From Actinostola sp. cb2023 (Eukaryota; Cnidaria; Anthozoa; Actiniaria; Actinostolidae), in NCBI GenBank assembly GCA_033675265.1, contig JAUJYZ010000209.1, positions 769,501-833,500 on the forward strand: 64,000 nucleotides of DNA, written 5' to 3'. Below are positions 1 to 13,400 of this stretch, in pieces. The stretch's first letter is position 1; each line of letters starts with the position of its first letter. The translations under genes were made by a program, and so were the position numbers. The notes beneath the pieces were generated by a model, which worked only from the letters and a program-made list of their open reading frames with translations, was not told where the DNA came from and ran no database searches.

Positions 1-165
1 CGAAAAGGCGCGGTACCGTGACTTTCCCACACGAAAACGCCTCTATCTACGGTAAGTACCTTAACGTATACTTGCCCTACCACTCCTCCCCTCCCCATGC
101 TGTATTCTCCATGCTGTATTCCCCACCAGTTACGCAGTCTTATGACACACGTTTGACTTGCTCAC

Positions 166-324
166 CTTGTTCGTACGAGCTGTGTATACTATTGAGATCA
201 GCACCATATTTACTGCACACTTCTCTAGCTTCTTTCCATGTCAGTTTAGTATAGAACATGGAATAACAGGAGTCGCCATATTTGGTAAACAGCGAAGGAC
301 AATCGGGACTGGGAGTTGGAGTGA
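166..324 (-). CDS. lectin gene A exon 33, N-terminal half of CTLD10
   Basis: 159-bp exon with acceptor TTGTAG at 325 and donor GTGAGC at 165. It encodes [38 protein letters not shown] and SSYEQG, the first half of a C-type lectin domain. The WIGL...WND half should lie left of position 1. No CTLD10 exon is seen after the last gene B exon. Confidence 0.78.
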
Positions 325-3300
325 CTACAACAAATAACATGGTCACGTCCTTGTTAATGTCAAAATAACAGTAATGAAGACTCTGTGTCCGAGCCCATGA
401 TGCCTTGCGCCAATGTTTTGATTGTGTTTACATGCACCTGCTAAAACTATATAGACTATAAATAAACACAGTATAGTTGTTTGGTCGAGGATGGTGCAAG
501 CCGACGCCAAAACATTCAGACTGATTTTGATCTCTCTCAAATTTCTATCTTCGTAGCCTTGGTGTCTGCAACGCATCATGGGCTCGGACAGAAGGTCTTC
601 AGTAAGTTCAACGTTTGTAACCAATGTTCATTTGTTACCTGGGGTTGGTCCCAACGGTAGAGCGGCTGATACATGCAAAGAAACAAAAACATGTCACTGA
701 TTTCAAAATTTCTGTCCACATGTAATGGTTTCGTGATAAATATACTTCGATAGAAGCCTCGTTGAACTGATATTTGGATGAAAACGTTCAGTCAGTTCTC
801 AAGGTTTCGTAAGCATTCATGCTCACGGGACAAAACTCAACGAATTCTTAAATAAAAGTTGTCCACAAATCTAGACTTTGTGGCATTGTTTTGCCTTCTT
901 GTAACACAAAATATCTGCGCAACCTTAAGAACATGGTCTATTGCTTACGAGTTTCGCAGATATATCTCTGTTTGAGCACAAAATATCTGCGCAACCTTAA
1001 GAACATGGTCTATTGCTTACGAGTTTCGCAGATATATCTCTGTTTGAGCACAAAATATCTGCGCAACCTTAAGAACATGGTCTATTGCTTACGAGTTTCG
1101 CAGATGTATCTCTGTTTGAGCACAAAATATCTGCGCAACCTTGAGAACATGGTCTATTGCTTACGAGTTTCGCAGATATATCTCTGTTTGAGCACAAAAT
1201 ATCTGCGCAACCTTGAGAACATGGTCTATTGCTTACGAGTTTCGCAGATATATCTCTGTTTGAGCACAAAATATCTGCGCAACCTTAAGAACATGGTCTA
1301 TTGCTTACGAGTTTCGCAGATGTATCTCTGTTTGAGCACAAAATATCTGCGCAACCTTGAGAACATGGTCTATTGCTTACGAGTTTCGCAGATATATCTC
1401 TGTTTGAGCACAAAAATATCTGCGCAACCTTGAGAACATGGTCTATTGCTTACGAGTTTCGCAGATATATATCTCTGTTTGAGCACAAAATATCTGCGCA
1501 ACCTTGAGAACATGGTCTATTGCTTACGAGTTTCGCAGATATATCTCTGTTTGAACACAAAATATCTGCGCAACCTTGAGAACATGGTCTATTGCTTACG
1601 AGTTTCGCAGATGTATCTCTCTTTGGCCGAGCATGAACGCACTCTCCATCGTCCCACGGCCCAGTTACCCGATGCAACATCAACACAGTCAAGATTCGAT
1701 CTCTTTATAGGTTGACCAGAGTTCCAGTTAGTGTACGTTACATGGTCGTCGTTGATCCAAGTAAATAAGTTCTCTGTGTGAATGTCATTTAGTCCAATCC
1801 AGAAACCAAACCATTTATACTTGATTAATAAAGTACTGATGAATGCTTGCTCGTATCTTAAACGAAGAAGGGGAATGTAAGCTGTGCAGTTATAAATAGA
1901 TACAACTGGACATTTACAAGTAAAAAGTGGTTACAGTACTGTTGGCAACTCAACGGTGATACGAGCAACATGGCACTGTAACTTATAGGTTACAAGAAAC
2001 ATACGTACGTTAAATACAGTCAAGCCACCTCTACTAACGGTCACCTTGCCAACTCTACACGACCAGGGGTTTCTTGTCCCGGCCACCAGCAAGCCCATAC
2101 ACTTATTACTATATATATATATATATTTTTTCTTTCTCATACTTAGTTTTAGATTTTTTTGAATTGTATATATGTAAAGCGCACTTGGGCATTTCTCGAG
2201 AGTGCGCTATATAAATAATATATTATTATTATTATTATATTATTACTATTGAAACTTCCCCACAGCGGCCACCTCAAAACGGCCAAATAATATTGTCCAG
2301 AGGTGGTCGTTGTGGTGAGGTTCGATAAATCACTCACTGGTTATTAATTGACAGCAAGTCCGCGTTGTTACTGGAGTTTGTGCTTTGTTTACAACGAGCT
2401 CGTGCGTTGGACCAGGTTTGTACTTCAGTATCAACAATCTTGTAACAACTTTTGTCGTAGTTGATCCACCCTTTGTTGCATTTTCCTACGGCTAAATACA
2501 TGCATAGGAAATCCATGAGCACATAACAGCAGTGAAAGAAAAGACAGATTCGGGATGTTAGAAGTCTGGAGTTGACAAAATTCCAAAGGAAACGAAAAAC
2601 GAGAAAGAAGGAGGAGAAGGCAATGGCAATAGCAACAACAACAACAACGACGAAAACAGCAACAAAAACATGAAAGCAACAACAACAACAACATGAACAA
2701 CAACAACAACATGAACAACAACAACAACAACAACGTAAAAAGACGGCTTATACCAGGTCCCGGAGTTGGTGCAACAGTAGTTGGTGGTGTAAATGTATCT
2801 AAAAGAAGAAGAAAACATTATTTCTTAAATCAAAAATACTTTAAAGGAAAACATAAATGTTATCATAGTTTGCACGTACTGTTGTGTTTTTTACATATGT
2901 ACGGGTATGGCCGTCCACACTGGTTGTCGTTCCACTTGCCATTCCACTTTATTAGGTGAAGACAATCCTCTTGACCGCTCCAGTTGTTGGGTTCTCCCCA
3001 GTTATAATTGGTGTACGAAAAGGGACTGCCATCACTCCATTGATAATTGCTCTCAGTGCCAAGGTCATTCAATCCAATCCACATGTAGTATGAAGAGTAT
3101 CTGTGTAACCAAGAATGCCTCACACATAAATATCAATCCTCAAGCTGACATGTATTTCTAAATCGTTCTGAAAAGTTTTCATTTTCATTGTTGGTGGCGG
3201 CCATGTTATGACGTCATGGTCATGATGAGACATTTCAGGGACCAGCGAAGGAGAGTTTGCAGTCAGAATTACTCACCAAAGCCCTTTTACATGAATATCA

Positions 3301-6300
3301 CCAAAACGACAATCACCGAAATGCTTACCCTTTCCTGATTTCTGCGAAGACAAATGCGTTTTCTGCAGCACTGAGTAGACTGACTAAATCTCCTCCTGCC
3401 TTTCTACATGCGCTCCTGGCATCGAACCATGACAGTCTGGCAGACACTGTGTCTTTACTAAACATGTAACACATCTGGTTCCAGTATTTCCAGCCGAGAT
3501 CGCAGGTACCGGGGGCTAACAAAAGACACCAGGGTTAATGACAGGTACCGGGGGCTAACAAAAGACACCAGGGTTAATGACAGGTACCGGGGGCTAACAA
3601 AAGACACCAGGGTTAATGACAGGTACCGGGGGCTAACAAAAGACACCAGGGTTAATGACAGGTACCGGGGGCTAACAAAAGACACCAGGGTTAATGACAG
3701 GTACCGGGGGCTAACAAAAGACACCAGAGTTAATGACAGGTACCGGGGGCTAACAAAAGACACCAGGGTTAATGACAGGTACCGGGGGCTAACAAAAGAC
3801 ACCAGGGTTAATGACAGGTACCGGGGGCTAACAAAAGACACCACGGTTAATGACAGGTACCGGGGGCTAGCAAAAGACACCAGGGTTAATCACAGGTACC
3901 GGGGGCTAACAAAAGGCACCAGGGTTACCTCCAGTGGGTAGTGTGGGAGCAGCGGTCGGTGGTTTGGTGATGACGGCACTGGCACCTAAAACCATCAAAA
4001 CACAAACATTAGTTGGTCTGGAAAGCTCTTCATTTCCAAAAGGACTTTGGACACGGGAACAGGGCGGGTCCACAACACGTTGTGCAGCAACTTGTCTGCT
4101 TCTCAATCCCGTTATGTATCTAGCTTACGTCAGAGAAATTGTGTATGTAGGACTTTTAATAAACAGGTTGATCGTACTTACGCCTCTTCATCTTGCAAAT
4201 ATAAGGCCTGGTTGAAAAGCACCCTACGTCATTCCAGTAGCCTGTTGACAAGAATACCACACACGGCTGCTGACCAGAGTGACTGTCAGGTTCTACTGGT
4301 CCCCATTTGGTGAATCGCACAGCAGTACCATCAGTCCAGACATGGCCTGCATGAGAAAATCAGCACGTTACTAATGGTTACTTGAATGTGTAAGGTGTGA
4401 CCCCTGGTTAGCGACCCATTGGTCCACAACAAAGTGTCATATTTAGGGAAAATGAGTATTTGCAAGAAGGTCTTGCTTTTGAAGTATACTGGATTCGCCA
4501 AGTCCATGGCTCTTTTGTAATAACAATCGGGTAACAATCGCCCAGTAAATGCTTAGCGAAATAATACAATGTTTGAGCAATTTCTACTTGAGTAGATTCA
4601 TTTTCACCTGAGAGAATTCCACGATCGTTGAGTCCAATCCAAGCGTCAAATGTACTGTTCGTTAACGTTTGTACAAAAGTGTTTTCTGACTCATCGTGAA
4701 TGCTGACAAGATTGGAGAACCCCCGACATGAATCACGAGCAGACGTCCAGGTTTTCCTATTTACGGGTGAAAATAAGACGAAGAAGGATTTTAAACATAG
4801 AAGTATATGTTCTATCACTACATTTCCACAATCAATCCTTGTTTAATAAATAAACTATTTAAAGTCGATATCATAGAGTTTTAGCAGGAAATACTGTACA
4901 GAATATTGCCGTATGGCATCACGGGTTGTATTTGCTTACTTTTGCAGAAACACTTTGTAGCAGCCAAACAGATAAGTTGTCCATCCCTTAGGACACGGCC
5001 CCACAGGCACTAAATAAACAGCAACAACGTTTATAACTTTGTGTAATTATGTGACTGTTTGTGAGCATGTTTACCTGTGGTAGGTTTTCTTGTCGGTGCT
5101 GTGATGCCATCTAGACATATAGCAATCATGAGGAGTAACGTTAACATGGACAAGAAGTTAGTCAAACATGGCGATGTTTGGATTATTTTACTAAGCTGTC
5201 AGTAGCTAATCTTTACTCTTTACTACTCTCTTTACTGTATTTAGACAGTATGTAGACAGTATGTAGACAGTATGTAGACAGTATGTAGACAGTATGTAGA
5301 CAGTATGTAGACAGTATGTAGACAGTATGTAGACAGTATGTAGACAGTATGTAGACAGTATGTAGACAGTATGTAGACAGTATGTAGACAGTACGTAGAC
5401 AGTACGTAGACAGTATGTAGACAGTATGTAGACAGTATGTAGACAGTATGTAGACAGTATGTAGACAGTATGTAGACAGTATGTAGACAGTATGTAGACA
5501 GTATGTAGACAGTATGTAGACAGTATGTAGACAGTATGTAGACAGTATGTAGACAGTATGTAGACAGTATGTAGACAGTATGTAGACAGTATGTAGACAG
5601 TATGTAGACAGTACGTAGACAGTACGTAGACAGTATGTAGACAGTATGTAGACAGTATGTAGACTATGAGTATGTAGACAGTATGTAGACAGTACGTAGA
5701 CAGTACGTAGACAGTATGTAGACAGTATGTAGACAGTATGTAGACAGTATGTAGACAGTATGTAGACAGTATGTAGACAGTATGTAGACAGTATGTAGAC
5801 AGTATGTAGACAGTATGTAGACAGTATGTAGACAGTATGTAGACAGTACGTAGACAGTACGTAGACAGTATGTAGACAGTATGTAGACAGTATGTAGACA
5901 GTATGTAGACAGTATGTAGACAGTATGTAGACAGTATGTAGACAGTATGTAAACAGTATGTAGACAGTACGTAGACAGTATGTAGACAGTACGTAGACAG
6001 TACGTAGACAGTATGTAAACTTACGTCTAAACATCTTGCACACATAGGCCAGTTTGCTACTACAGCCATCGTCCACCCAGTACATCCAATCTCTACTGCT
6101 GATCGTCATAGTCGCCCGCACACAACTACCATTAACAAGGCGATCATTTGGCTGTCCATTGAACCAGTGAGTAAAGTCGACTGCGCTGCTATCAGACCAG
6201 CGGTATACGCCACGTTTACCTTGGTCTGTAAGTCCAATCCATACGTCACCAGCATCCCATGACGTCACCAATAAGCTGGTCACTAACGTACTTTCCCATC

Positions 6301-9300
6301 TGAACATTGAACAAGATGTCGGTTAATGGTTATTACGTCTCCCTCCTTAAATAAAGTTATTGTATTTATTGTATAATCAAATCCATTTACAATAGAGAAT
6401 TTCTATGTGACTAGAGTTCTTACCCTGAGTGAATACTGACTAACTCAGCACCATACTTCTTGCACGAGGCACGTGCATCAAACCAATTCTTCTTGTCCAA
6501 CATGAGACCATAGCAAACGTTACCATCGAATGATCTTTGCCACCCTGCTGGGCAATTAGGTGTGGTTATGGTTCCTATGAAAGAAATAATAATAATAATA
6601 ATAATATTACTACTACTACTAATAATAATAATAATTTTTTTTAAACGAGTATTCAAATTTGATACTTCTTTTACAAGAAATGCTGCCTCGACAAACTACT
6701 TACCTTTGTTACAAGAATAAGTTACATCCAAGTATTTTCGAATATATAAACATGGATCTTTACCAAACAGTTTATTAGTAGGATTTATAGAGCAAAATGC
6801 CATCCCATCGCACTTACTCTTCAGCTTGTTCGTTACATTAAGAAGACAATTGGTAATACTTATACGACCACAAGTGAGAGCATTGGTGCGGCCATAATTG
6901 GCCTTCTGTATGGAGATCACGGTGGAAGATGGACAGTTCAGGCTGTCAGAGGACCATTCGCAGATGATCTGGTGGCGGGAAGCTTTGGAGAGAAAAACAG
7001 AACTAATAAGAAAAATAGTCCTGTATACCATGCCACATGTTAGCTAAGACACGCATATCAAAAGGAAACGGAGTGTGCTGTGGGATGTACTCACGAAATG
7101 ATGGAACAGATCCGGTTGGAAGAACTGGAAAAATAGGAAAATCTATTGTTAATTATCACATCCTGATACGTAATCACACTAAGTATGTACGGTACCATAA
7201 TGTACTATGCCGTGCCATGCGTTATCATATAGTGCCATCGCACTACGTACCGTGCGTTGCCTTACCGTGCTACCGCACTACGTACCGTGCTACCGCACTA
7301 CGTACCGTGCGTAACCGTGCCATGCGTTACCATATTGTGCCATCGCACTACGTACCGTGCGTTACCTTACCGTGCCATGCGTTACCATATTGTGCCACCG
7401 CACTACGCACCGTGCGTTACCTTACCGTGCCAGCGTGATACATACCGTGCGTTATCATACCGTCCCACCGCCCTACCGTGCGTTACCATACCGTGCCACC
7501 GCCCTACCTTGCATTACCATACCGTCCCACCGCCCTACCTTGCGTTACCATACCGTCCCACCGCCCTACCGTGCGTTACCATACCGTGCCACCGCCCTAC
7601 CTTGCATTACCATACCGTCCCACCGCCCTACCTTGCATTACCATACCGTCCGAACGCCCTACCGTGCGTTACCATATCGTGCCACCGCGATACCTTGCGT
7701 TACCATACCGTGCCACCGCCCTACCGTGCGTTACCATACCGTGCCACCGCGCGTTACCATACCGTGCCACCGCCCTACCGTGCGTTACCATACCGTCCCA
7801 CCGCCCTACCTTGCATTACCATACCGTCTCACCGCCCTACCGTGCGTTACCATACCGTGCCACCGCGATACCTTACATTACCATACCGTCCCACCGCCCT
7901 ACCGTGCGTTACCATACCGTGCCACCGTGCTACCGTGCGTTACCATACCGTCCCACCGCCCTACCTTGCATTACCATACCGTGACACCGCGATACCTTGC
8001 GTTACCATACCGTGTCACCGCGATACCTTGCGTTTCCATAGCAATACATATATACTTGCACGCTATAAATACAACATACCTTTTTTACGTTTGCATATGG
8101 AAGCCATATTAGTAGTGCACACGATATCGTTCCAACGTCCCATTATTGCCATCTGGTGATAAACGTGTCCACAGTCTTCACCGTGCCAGTACCAGTTATC
8201 TGGTTGATAGTTATTCCAGTTTGTAAAACGAGTAGGAGATCCATCACTCCATTCCCACACACTTTCTAACGATCTGTCATGAAAGCCTAGTAATGGATAT
8301 ATGCAACAAATAAAACACTAGAGAAAGGTGAGATACTAGTAATGGATATATGCAACAAATAAAACACTAGAGAAAGGTGAGATACTAGTAATGGATATAT
8401 GCAACAAATAAAACACTAGAGAAAGGTGAGATACTAGCAATGGATATATGCAACAAATAAAACACTAGAGAAAGGTGAGATACTAGTAATGGATATATGC
8501 AACAAATAAAACACTAGAGAAAGGTGAGATACTAGTAATGGATATATGCAACAAATAAAACACTAGAGAAAGGTGAGATACTAGTAATGGATATATGCAA
8601 CAAATAAAACACTAGAGAAAGGTGAGATACTAGTAATGGATATATGCAACAAATAAAACACTAGAGAAAGGTGAGATACTAGTAATGGATATATGCAACA
8701 AATAAAACACTAGAGAAAGGTGAGATACTAGTAATGGATATAAGCAACAAATAAAACACTAGAGAAAGGTGAGATACTAGTAATGGATATATGCAACAAA
8801 TAAAACACTAGAGAAAGGTGAGATACTAGTAATGGATATATGCAACAAATAAAACACTAGAGAAAGGTGAGATACTAGTAATGGATATATGCAACAAATA
8901 AAACACTAGAGAAAGGTGAGATACTAGTAATGGATATATGCAACAAATAAAACACTAGAGAAAGGTGAGATACTAGTAATGGATATATGCAACAAATAAA
9001 ACACTAGAGAAAGGTGAGATACTAGTAATGGATATATGCAACAAATAAAACACTAGAGAAAGGTGAGATACTAGTAATGGATATATGCAACAAATAAAAC
9101 ACTAGAGAAAGGTGAGATACTAGTAATGGATATATGCAACAAATAAAACACTAGAGAAAGGTGAGATACTAGTAATGGATATATGCAACAAATAAAACAC
9201 TAGAGAAAGGTGAGATACTAGTAATGGATATATGCAACAAATAAAACACTAGAGAAAGGTGAGATACTAGTAATGGATATAAGCAACAAATAAAACACTA

Positions 9301-10447
9301 GAGAAAGGTGAGATACTAGTAATGGATATATACAATTTGCTACGTTTCAAATTCGTCGATTGTCCATATTTTTGGACGTACAATCATTGGCTTTCTTCAA
9401 AAAATGACTTTGGAAAAGATTCTGAGCAGCTGCAAGATCTAGTAAGGCGTAAAATCAGGAAAAAATGATTTCTCCCATACATTTACTGTATTGAAATTTG
9501 CTACGTTGTGTAATTTTGATACAATTAACCATCTCCAAATTCGTGGATTGTACAGATTTTTCGACGTACAATCCTTGGCTTTCTTCAAAAAATGACTTTG
9601 GAAAAAATTCTGAGCAGCTGTAACATCTAGTAAGGCGAAAAATAAGGAAAAACCATTTCTCCCATATAATTTGCTACGCCATGTACTTTTGATAGAACCA
9701 TCTCCAAATTCTTGGATTGTCCAGATTTTTCGACCGACGTACAATCTTTCTTCAAAAAATGACTTTGAAAAAAAAAGATTCGATTCTGAGCAGCTACAAC
9801 ATCTAGTGAAAACTGGTGTGATATCAGCACAAGTTCAGATCTGATAATCAAATCACCCCACTGCGCATGCGCGTACTTGACAAGTGTGAACCTGGCCTCA
9901 CTGTGCTGTGGTGTCTTCATTATTTATTCATGCTTAAAACTTCCTCACGGCTACATACCAATCCAAGCAAAGGAGTTCAGCCCAAAGTATCCTACTTCCA
10001 TCGAGATGTGCGCCTGCTCGACTGGGGAAGTGATGCTGACCAATTCACCGCCTTGGTTTTGGCAGTTGATTCGTGCTGCCTGCCAGTTCTTCTTGGCGCT
10101 GTTGAACTGATAGCAAAACTGACCGTACTCTTTCCATCCTAAACTACATATCCCAAACTCTGAAAATGATGACATAAGATGTGTTATACTGTTAGCATCT
10201 ACTATACAACTCAACAAAGCCAAACAGCATGCCATCCATGCATGCCAGTCAGTCAGTCAATCAGTCAGTCAGTCAGTCAGTCAGTCAGTCTGTGAGTCAG
10301 GTAGTCAGTCAGTCTGTCAGTCAGTCAGTCTCTCTGTATGTCTGTCTGTCTTGCTGTCTGTCTTGCTGTCTGTCTGTCTGACTGTCAGTCAGTCAGTCAC
10401 TCAGTCAGTGAGTCATAAGTCAGTCTGTCTGTCAGTCAATCAATCAA

Positions 10448-10485
<38 letters not shown>

Positions 10486-13400
10486 TGTCTGTCTTGTTGT
10501 CTGTCTGTATGTCTGTCTGACTGTCAGTCAGTCAGTCAGTGAGTCGATCAATCAGTGTCTGTCTGTCAGTTACCTGCACTATAAATATTCATAACTTCTG
10601 ATGAGTCAAGCATTCGTTGCCATACTGCCAGGGATCGCACGTAATATACTCCTTGAGTTGTTGCAGTTGACTTGCTCCCGATCGTTAAAATAAAATTGTT
10701 TGAGGTGTGAGTAGGTGTCATTGTTGTTCCTGACTTGTCCGATGTCCTGGAACAACAATTGAAATGTATTTAGCAATCATAACCTACTAGTACTACCTTG
10801 CACTCAACAGTCGTACGAGATCTATTCCACATCTACCACCAACACTCACTCACATTGATATGCTATCATAACATTTCATTCATTGATGTTACGTCATTAA
10901 CCATACATTTCACCGAATTAAACCATTTCACCTACATTTGTTTTCCGTCGATATACAACTGTAATCCCAAACCCGAAAGCCAGGTAAACGCCACGTGATG
11001 CCACGCCCCTCTACTCAAAGGACTCGCCACAGCCCAATTCATCTTGGTTGTAAGCACTGTTGCTTTAATCTGGCCTTGCTCCACGTAGATGGCAAAACCA
11101 CGTGATGTTGCCATGGTGATATCACCAATAGAATCCACAAGGAATACGCGGGGAGTCCATGTTGAAGCAGGGGCATTTAGATTGACAATGAACGAAACGC
11201 TGAGACCCGTAGAGCACGCATCAGCATCACCGATGCACTGGTTTGAATATTGTCCTGCTTGAAGGTAAGCGTTGAAGCTTCTTAACTGAAGAGTAGTTCT
11301 CTTGTTGTGTAATACGGTAGCTTTGCTGACATTACCGAATACCTGCGCTGTGGTGGTTCCTAGTGCCTTGCCGTCCACCAGACCATCAAGGGGCCAGTAA
11401 GCATCAGTTGCACTTATCCAGTCTAACGAGAATATCTATAGTTAGCATTCTATGGATGGATACTAGATATTTAGCATAAATCATCCCATCCAGTGGTCTA
11501 TCGCAAATCCTGCAATCTGATTGGTTCGCTACTAGTGGTCTATCAGCTCATAGAGGTAAACGTCGTCATCGTCGGCTTCGTCCTCGCGTTTTGCTAATGT
11601 TTCGGAGGAGTTTCTCGACGAATACATACATTATTGTCTGTTCAGTGCTTGTTTCTGTCATTTTCTACTGACCTACTGGATGGTTTATGCTGAAACAATT
11701 AGACTACTCGTTCTCGTTTTCTATGAGGATAGTCAACTCGGCGCGCCTCCGCGTTGACTATTTCCTTATAGAAACCTCGAACTCGTAGTCTAATTGTTAA
11801 ATATAAAACTGTATAGTATGCTTTGCTGAAATATACTTACTTGCAGTCATAGAGATCTTTCTAGTATGTGGTGAACCTACATATAAATCAAACAACACAT
11901 AAGAATAGATGAAACAGGGTAATATTAATAAAACTATCGAACAAACGCGACCAGTGAGGGAAAGGAACTTGGTCTATGAAAGGAATGGAAAATGTAATAG
12001 TAACTCCATCCCATGCAGACCACAAGTAGACACGTCGTACAGTAAGTCACAGTTTTTTATCAGAGCAGATTTTGTATGACTATGATAAACGTACGGTACG
12101 GACGTGCCGTGACCGTGCCGTGACCGTGTCCGTGCCGTGTCCGTGCCGTGTCGTGTCATGACCGTGCCGTTAGCGTGCCGTGTCCGTGCCGTGCCGTATC
12201 ATGACCGTGCCGTGACCGTGTCATGACTGTGCCGTGACCGTACCGTGTCATGACCGTGCCGTTAGCGTGCCGTGTCATGACCATGCCGTTAGCGTGCCGT
12301 GTCCGTGCCGTTAGCGTGTCCGTGCCGTGCCGATAGCGTGCCGTGTTCGTGCCGATAGCGTGCCGTGACAATCTGCTCTAGTATAAACAGCTTGTATTAC
12401 CTAGTTTCTTTTTACAGATAAATGGTCTGTATTGTCCACAGTCGATATCTCTCCAAGCGAGCCGACTTGGAACCAACTCAACGCAAGCCTTGGCATCTGT
12501 AAGATAATATCATCTATTATGAAATGATATCAAAAAATCCTTCTAATTCCTACTACTCTATATAAGCAATCAGATAAACCTATATAGCTAATTGCATAAT
12601 CGTTGTCGGGTTGAACATCGTGAAAGCTACGACCAAAAGGAATTCTGGGAAATTAAAACTCTCAAATAACACCGTCAAATCATCGACCTTTTTATCCAGA
12701 CTTGTAGGATCTTAATTAAATAGCTCATATACCTTCAAAACTACGAGAACATTGAATATATCTGCATGTAAATGTGGCTCATGAACTGATTTCCCATCCA
12801 TCCTTGCGGTCTCAGCTTCTATGATTTATGATTTTCAATTCCGACAACGATTATGCAATTATAGAGTACAAACCATATGTCCGTGAAACAGTATTAACTA
12901 ATTAGTACTAAATAGCACTGATGAAATAATAGAAAACAATAGAGATAACACTACTTAGTGCTATTTAGTAATAGTACTATTTCACGGACATATGGTTTGC
13001 ACTCTATATAATTATATATAATTAATTAATTAATTAATTATATATCTTAAACTCAGATATCCCTACTGGTAGCATCTTTTGGATATCCTCCATCCCATCT
13101 GGTCACCACAAATGGCCTTTGATCGCTCCACTGAAATAATCGATTTGACTCCCTGTCGTTGAGTCCAATCCAAAAAGAGTTGACTGAGTTGGCTAAAGAC
13201 TTCATTCTGTTGTCAATGTAGATCCTCTCATTGTTCGTCACAATACTCAGCAGGTCACCACCTTGGCTTGTGCACGATGCACGAGCGTCTGAAAATGAGA
13301 AGATAGAACATGAAAGAGAAAATGGGAAAATGAAAATACATGCAGATCAGGTTCCCACGAGAAACGTAATGGAAGAGAGGGAAGCAAAAAGGATCAGTGC

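Noticed and set aside
891..1715. 180- and 89-codon ORFs with a 24-residue repeat
   Set aside because: Generated by the 72-bp minisatellite, open on both strands, lying at an exon-intron junction of gene A.
3257..4313. Plus-strand ORFs over 3.2-4.3 kb
   Set aside because: Shadows of the minus-strand CTLD7 and CTLD8 exons of gene A.
5206..6307. 287- and 364-codon ORFs rich in Tyr-Leu-His-Thr-Val
   Set aside because: The 11-bp satellite is open in every frame. Only the CTLD6 exon (6025-6299) at its start is real; it ends at a good donor.
7257..8159. Overlapping Pro/His/Tyr-rich ORFs in three frames
   Set aside because: Minisatellite with no stop codons; no start context or conserved frame.
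8287..9331. CRISPR-like regular array
   Set aside because: Units are contiguous with no unique spacers, in an animal intron; ordinary tandem repeat. The same holds for the other arrays.
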